Of a stretch of 8,355 bases of DNA, positions 4,825 to 8,355 are shown in pieces (the stretch's first letter is position 1; every line of letters begins with the position of its first letter). The stretch is from the NCBI GenBank assembly GCA_964568815.1, contig CAZMRY010000066.1, positions 1 to 8,355 of the forward strand. The letters are read 5' to 3'. Source of the stretch: RGIG8700 sp964568815 (lineage in GTDB: Bacteria; Bacillota; Clostridia; RGIG6154). A program made the translations under genes and the position numbers. Under the pieces are notes generated by a model. The model had not been told where the DNA came from and searched no databases. It was given only the letters and a program-made list of their open reading frames with translations.

Positions 4825-6999
4825 TTGAGTAATTTAAACGATAAACAGCTTCAGGCGGTTAACACTATAGATGGTCCTGTTCTTATTCTTGCAGGAGCAG
4901 GTTCAGGAAAAACAACCGTTCTCATAGAGCGAATAGCAAATATGATTTCCAAAGGTATAAATCCCTGGAATATACTTACAATAACATTTACAAATAAAGC
5001 GGCGAATGAAATCAAAAACCGTATAAATAATAAAATCGGTCAGGGCGGAGAGGAAATATGGGCAGGAACCTTTCATTCCACCTGTGTAAGAATATTAAGA
5101 AGGGATGCCGAAAGACTTGGTTATAAAAGCGGATTTGCAATCTATGATACTGCCGACCAGACAACATTAATTAAAGACTGCATAAAAGAACTGGGCATAA
5201 ATGATAAAGATTTTCCGCCAAAATCAATAATAAATGCTATATCGGATGCAAAGGATAAGCTTATTACTCCAAAGCAGTTTAAAGACGAATATGCTGGGGA
5301 CTTCAGAATGTCCAAAATTGCAAGCGTATACGAGCTTTATCAGAATAAGCTTAAAAAGTTCAATGCATTTGATTTTGATGACCTTATTTTTAAAACAGTG
5401 GAGCTTTTCGAAGAAAATACGGATGTTCTTGAATATTATCAGAACAGATTTAAATATATAATGGTAGATGAGTATCAGGATACCTCTCACAGCCAGTTCA
5501 GACTTATACACAACTTAGCAAAAAAATACTGCAACATCTGTGTTGTAGGTGATGATGACCAGTCTATCTATCGTTTCAGAGGTGCAGATATTTCAAACAT
5601 ACTTGATTTTGAAAAGCAGTTCAAAAATACTGCAATAATAAAGCTTGAACAGAATTACCGTTCAACTCAGCAGATACTTGATGCGGCAAACACCGTAATC
5701 AAAAACAATAAAGGCAGAAAAAGCAAAGCCCTCTGGACAGATATTAAAGATGGTGACAAAATAGTTTCTTATTCAGCTATGAGCGAAAGAGATGAGGCGT
5801 ATTTTGTTGCAAACAAAATAAAAGCTTTGGCATCTCAGGGCTACAGCTATAAGGATTTTGCAATCCTTTTCAGAATGAATGCTCAGTCCCGTGTACTTGA
5901 AGAAGTATTCATGAACAATGCAATTCCATACAGACTTCTTTCAGGCATAAAATTCTATGAACGAAAAGAAATAAAAGATGTAATTGCATATTTAAGACTT
6001 GTTTTAAATACTGCAGACGATGTAAGTCTTGTCAGAATTATAAACGAGCCAAAAAGGTCAATAGGAAAAACAACTATTGACAAGGTTAATGCCTTAGCCC
6101 AGGCAAATTCAATGACAATGTTTGAAGTTTTAAGCAGTGTTATAGAGTTTGAAGAACTGAGAAGAAGTGCAGAAAAGATAATTGAGTTCACAGGTCTTAT
6201 AAACAAAATAAGAAATGACATTGATAACCTTTCTGTTACAGAAATTATCAGCAGAGTTATAACAGACAGTGGATATTTAAAGGCATTGGAGCTTGAAAAT
6301 ACCATTGAATCAAAAACAAGAATAGAAAATATCCAGGAGCTTTTATCAGTTGCAATTGAGTTTGAAAAAGAAATAGAAAACGGCTCCCTTGCGGAATTTC
6401 TGGAAGGTGTTGCCCTTGTTTCTGATATAGACTCATATGATGAAGAGCAGGATGCAGTTGTTATGATGACTCTTCACGGTGCAAAAGGACTTGAATTCCC
6501 TGTTGTATTTTTAACAGGTATGGAGGAAAGTGTATTTCCATCACAAAGAGCAATGTTTGACTATGAAGAAATTGAAGAAGAAAGAAGACTTTGTTATGTT
6601 GGTATAACAAGAGCAAAAAGAAAGCTATATATGACAAACGCAATGTCAAGAACAATTTTCGGTCAGACGATGCATAATAACACTTCAAGATTTTTAAGTG
6701 AAATACCTGATGAACTTATAGAAAAAGAGGGTACTGAAAGAAGAAGTGTAAATGTTGGCAGTATGTCAAATTCATTTACAACATCACAGTCTTCAATTTT
6801 CAGCAAGCCTGCTAAAGCATCCTCAGATTGTCCTGATTTGAAAGTAGGGGACAGAGTAAAGCATTTCAAATTCGGAGAAGGTCTTATTATCTCAGCACAG
6901 CCAATGGGTAACGATATAAAGCTTTCAGTTGCTTTTGATGATGCAGGAGTGGGAACAAAGAATATGATGGCAGTATTTGCCAAATTAAAAAAACTGTGA
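4825..6999 (+). CDS. pcrA: ATP-dependent DNA helicase PcrA (UvrD/Rep family)
   Basis: This 724-residue superfamily 1A 3'-5' DNA helicase is involved in repair, replication-fork and plasmid-replication functions and in clearing transcription obstacles. It is slightly shorter than B. subtilis PcrA (about 739). All helicase motifs are visible: Q motif LNDKQ with Gln8, Walker A GAGSGKT (24-30), motif Ia TFTNKAA, Walker B VDEYQD (214-219), motif III GDDDQSIYRFRGA (242-254), motif IV QNYRST, motif V TLHGAKGLE (549-557), and motif VI YVGITRAKRK with arginine-finger candidate Arg596. The C-terminal segment KVGDRVKHFKFGEG onward (673-724) fits the Tudor-like domain that contacts RNA polymerase in PcrA. 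It is the first gene of an operon with yerC (nine-base gap) and the methyltransferase. It shows AT-rich codon use, with 1 of 13 prolines CCC. No partner ligA or pcrB is in the window. Confidence 0.97.
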   Translation: MSNLNDKQLQAVNTIDGPVLILAGAGSGKTTVLIERIANMISKGINPWNILTITFTNKAANEIKNRINNKIGQGGEEIWAGTFHSTCVRILRRDAERLGYKSGFAIYDTADQTTLIKDCIKELGINDKDFPPKSIINAISDAKDKLITPKQFKDEYAGDFRMSKIASVYELYQNKLKKFNAFDFDDLIFKTVELFEENTDVLEYYQNRFKYIMVDEYQDTSHSQFRLIHNLAKKYCNICVVGDDDQSIYRFRGADISNILDFEKQFKNTAIIKLEQNYRSTQQILDAANTVIKNNKGRKSKALWTDIKDGDKIVSYSAMSERDEAYFVANKIKALASQGYSYKDFAILFRMNAQSRVLEEVFMNNAIPYRLLSGIKFYERKEIKDVIAYLRLVLNTADDVSLVRIINEPKRSIGKTTIDKVNALAQANSMTMFEVLSSVIEFEELRRSAEKIIEFTGLINKIRNDIDNLSVTEIISRVITDSGYLKALELENTIESKTRIENIQELLSVAIEFEKEIENGSLAEFLEGVALVSDIDSYDEEQDAVVMMTLHGAKGLEFPVVFLTGMEESVFPSQRAMFDYEEIEEERRLCYVGITRAKRKLYMTNAMSRTIFGQTMHNNTSRFLSEIPDELIEKEGTERRSVNVGSMSNSFTTSQSSIFSKPAKASSDCPDLKVGDRVKHFKFGEGLIISAQPMGNDIKLSVAFDDAGVGTKNMMAVFAKLKKL

Positions 7000-7008
7000 G
7001 GTAGTAAT

Positions 7009-7305
7009 ATGAATATCAAAAATAAAAGAATTTCAGATGAAAGCATAAGAATGCTTTATAAAGCGATTGTTGCAATTAAAAATGAAGAAGAATGTGAGTC
7101 AATTCTTGAAGACCTTTGCACAGTTACCGAAATTCAGGCAATGGCACAAAGACTTGAGGTTGCAAAAATGCTTAGAGAAAACAAGCCATACACTGAAATT
7201 GTTGATGCCACAAGAGCAAGCTCAACGACAGTAAGTAGGGTAAGCAGATGCTTAAACTACGGTAATGGCGGTTACAGTATGGTTCTTGGGAGAATAGAGG
7301 ATTGA
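7009..7305 (+). CDS. yerC: YerC/YecD-family TrpR-like DNA-binding protein
   Basis: This 98-residue protein belongs to the TrpR-like YerC/YecD family, whose fold resembles the Trp repressor. The N-terminal helical part (about 10-36) is followed by LCTVTEIQAMAQRLEVAKML (36-55), characteristic of the TrpR superfamily, and a helix-turn-helix (about 62-82) with recognition-helix residues SSTTVSRVSRCL. It is probably a homodimeric regulator. The tryptophan-binding role of TrpR should not be assumed, and its targets are unknown. The ATG has GAGGT at 6998-7002, which overlaps the pcrA stop region, implying co-translation with pcrA. In B. subtilis yerC lies close to pcrB-pcrA-ligA, so this neighbourhood is conserved. 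The methyltransferase starts four bases after its stop. Confidence 0.9.
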   Translation: MNIKNKRISDESIRMLYKAIVAIKNEEECESILEDLCTVTEIQAMAQRLEVAKMLRENKPYTEIVDATRASSTTVSRVSRCLNYGNGGYSMVLGRIED

Positions 7306-7309
7306 TAAG

Positions 7310-8032
7310 ATGTACGAAAGCTTTGCCTATTTATATGACAGACTTACAGACGATATAGATTATAATAGTTTTCTTGAATTTACAAAGAAAAAGTTTGAAA
7401 AATATGGCTTAAATGCTGAGCTTGTTCTGGAACTTGCATGCGGTACAGGAAGCCTTACACAGCTTTTATGCAAACAGGGCTACGATGTTATAGGACTTGA
7501 TTTTTCTTCTGATATGCTTGAAGTCGCGAGAGAAAAGTGCCCTGAAACTCTCTTTATTAATCAGGATATGACAGAGTTTGAACTTTACGGAACAGTAGAT
7601 GCAATAGTCTGTTATTTAGACAGTATAAACTACATAACAGACAAAAGAAAGCTCCTTAAAATGTTCAAGCTTGTGAACAACTACTTAAACCATGGCGGAT
7701 TGTTTATTTTCGATATAAACAGTGAATATAAGCTTAAAAACATAATAGGTAACAACTGCTTTGTAAGAAATGATGAAGAAATATTCTATTCCTGGGAAAA
7801 TGAGCTTTTAAAAGACAGAGTGAATTTCTATTTAACTTTCTTTACGGAAAATGAGGATGGCTCATTTGAAAGATTTGACGAAATGCACACAGAAAGAATA
7901 TACAAAGAAGAGGAATTAAAAGAACTTCTTAAAAAAGCAGAACTTAAATTACTTGAGACGGTTTATGACTTTAAAAACACAAAAAAGTCGAAAAAAAGCG
8001 AGCGAATTTTCTTTGTGGCATATAAAGAATAA
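7310..8032 (+). CDS. YqeM-like class I SAM-dependent methyltransferase
   Basis: This 240-residue protein has a class I methyltransferase core. Motif I is VLELACGTGSL (39-49), the SAM-ribose-binding acidic residue is Asp64 in VIGLDFSSDML, and further conserved parts are NQDMTEFEL and the YLDSINYI segment. The N-terminus (YESFAYLYDRL) and C-terminal features (RFDEMHTERIY, KSERIFFVAYK) resemble B. subtilis YqeM, as recalled from that family. The substrate is unknown, and a small molecule, RNA or protein are all possible. There is no membrane segment or signal peptide, so it is cytoplasmic. The ATG is four bases after the yerC stop with AGAGG at 7296-7300, indicating translation as part of the pcrA operon. 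Its stop codon lies one base before the -35 box of the cold-shock gene promoter. Confidence 0.88.
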   Translation: MYESFAYLYDRLTDDIDYNSFLEFTKKKFEKYGLNAELVLELACGTGSLTQLLCKQGYDVIGLDFSSDMLEVAREKCPETLFINQDMTEFELYGTVDAIVCYLDSINYITDKRKLLKMFKLVNNYLNHGGLFIFDINSEYKLKNIIGNNCFVRNDEEIFYSWENELLKDRVNFYLTFFTENEDGSFERFDEMHTERIYKEEELKELLKKAELKLLETVYDFKNTKKSKKSERIFFVAYKE

Positions 8033-8033
8033 C

Positions 8034-8062
8034 TTGACATAAAAGGTCAAATATGTTAACAT
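8034..8062 (+). promoter_or_regulatory. Sigma-A-type promoter of the cold-shock gene
   Basis: A perfect -35 box TTGACA (8034-8039) is followed after 17 bases by TAACAT (8057-8062), which matches four of six -10 positions. The -35 region is also part of an inverted repeat, TTGAC (8034-8038) and GTCAA (8046-8050), which could be an operator. The predicted start near 8069 gives a leader of about 60 bases. Read-through from the upstream operon is also possible because no terminator is visible between the genes. Confidence 0.7.
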
Positions 8063-8069
8063 TAATTTA

Positions 8070-8129
8070 GTGTACAAACACGAGATAAAGATTGAGCTTT
8101 AATTAGCTCAGCGAAAGGATGGCAGAAAA
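8070..8129 (+). promoter_or_regulatory. Short structured leader of the cold-shock mRNA
   Basis: Two small hairpins are visible: GTGT-ACAA-ACAC (8070-8081) and TGAGCT-TTAATT-AGCTCA (8093-8110). The ribosome binding site AAAGGA (8114-8119) follows, ten bases before the ATG at 8130. Cold-shock mRNAs in other bacteria use leader structure for temperature control. Whether this short leader does so is an inference, and no E. coli-type cold box is seen. Confidence 0.4.
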
Positions 8130-8330
8130 ATGGCAAACGGTAAGGTAAAATGGTTCAATGCTGAAAAAGGCTATGGATTCATTGAAAGTGAAGACGGTAC
8201 AGATGTATTTGTTCACTTCTCAGCAATCGAAATGGATGGTTACAAAACATTAGAAGAAGGTTGCGAAGTAACTTTTGAAGTTAGCGAAGGAGCTAAAGGC
8301 CCACAGGCTTCACATGTTCAGAAAGCGTAA
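8130..8330 (+). CDS. csp: Cold-shock protein, CspA family
   Basis: This 66-residue protein consists of a single cold-shock (OB-fold) domain. It has the N-terminal GKVKWFN strand, RNP1 KGYGFI (13-18), RNP2 VFVHF (26-30), and the usual C-terminal pattern EGCEVTFEVSEGAKGPQASHV. Proteins of this family bind single-stranded RNA and DNA as chaperones that melt structure and aid translation, in the cold or constitutively. The length is standard and the protein complete. The gene is monocistronic as far as visible, with its own promoter. The 25 bases after the stop (to 8355) contain AGGCTTT twice but no complete terminator before the window ends. The specific paralogue (cspA, B, C or D) cannot be told from the sequence. 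Confidence 0.96.
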   Translation: MANGKVKWFNAEKGYGFIESEDGTDVFVHFSAIEMDGYKTLEEGCEVTFEVSEGAKGPQASHVQKA

Positions 8331-8355
8331 ATCAGGCTTTGAGGCTTTAAATATA

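Noticed and set aside
8119..8148. Short upstream frame MAEKWQTVR overlapping the cold-shock start
   Set aside because: Its ATG overlaps the end of the Shine-Dalgarno sequence of the csp gene, so no separate ribosome binding site exists; it most likely arises by chance.

Overview
The window looks like chromosomal DNA of a gut-type Bacillota (class Clostridia, probably an Oscillospiraceae/Ruminococcaceae-like organism). The basis is the protein families present (RhaB/FucK-type kinase, long FucI, PcrA next to a YerC-type TrpR-like protein, a YqeM-like methyltransferase, a CspA-family protein), strong AAGGAG-type ribosome binding sites, and CCTCCC/GGGAGG intergenic palindromes of a kind I associate with that group. 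The taxonomic call is an inference; there is no rRNA or tRNA here.

Left part (1-2930): a sugar kinase of the rhamnulokinase family, a small DUF559 (Vsr-like) endonuclease gene, and a short exported or membrane-anchored Thr-rich protein. These are separated by nine copies of a two-hairpin palindromic repeat, in both orientations. The DUF559 gene is held tightly between repeats of opposite orientation and may be a repeat-associated mobile unit. Non-coding stretches are 1-197, 1665-1795 and 2159-2630. The last is the only one over 300 bases, and it consists largely of repeats.

Middle (2931-4778): L-fucose isomerase fucI, followed by a strong rho-independent terminator. A fucose isomerase near an FGGY kinase suggests a deoxysugar (L-fucose or L-rhamnose) catabolic locus, with the kinase acting on the ketose made by the isomerase. 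The aldolase, permease and regulator are not in the window. Within fucI the codon usage switches sharply at about 3760-3790. The 5' part is rich in CCC, ATC and CGN codons like the upstream kinase; the 3' part uses CCT/CCA, ATT and AGA like the downstream genes. This is the most striking anomaly here, and it suggests either a recombination breakpoint or an assembly chimera.

Right part (4825-8355): a compact, AT-richer block with no palindromic repeats. pcrA (helicase), yerC (TrpR-like DNA-binding protein) and a YqeM-like SAM methyltransferase form a tight operon with gaps of 9 and 4 bases. A cold-shock protein gene follows, with its own recognisable promoter and a short structured leader. These are housekeeping functions in DNA repair/replication, regulation and cold/RNA-chaperone activity, with no obvious link to sugar use.
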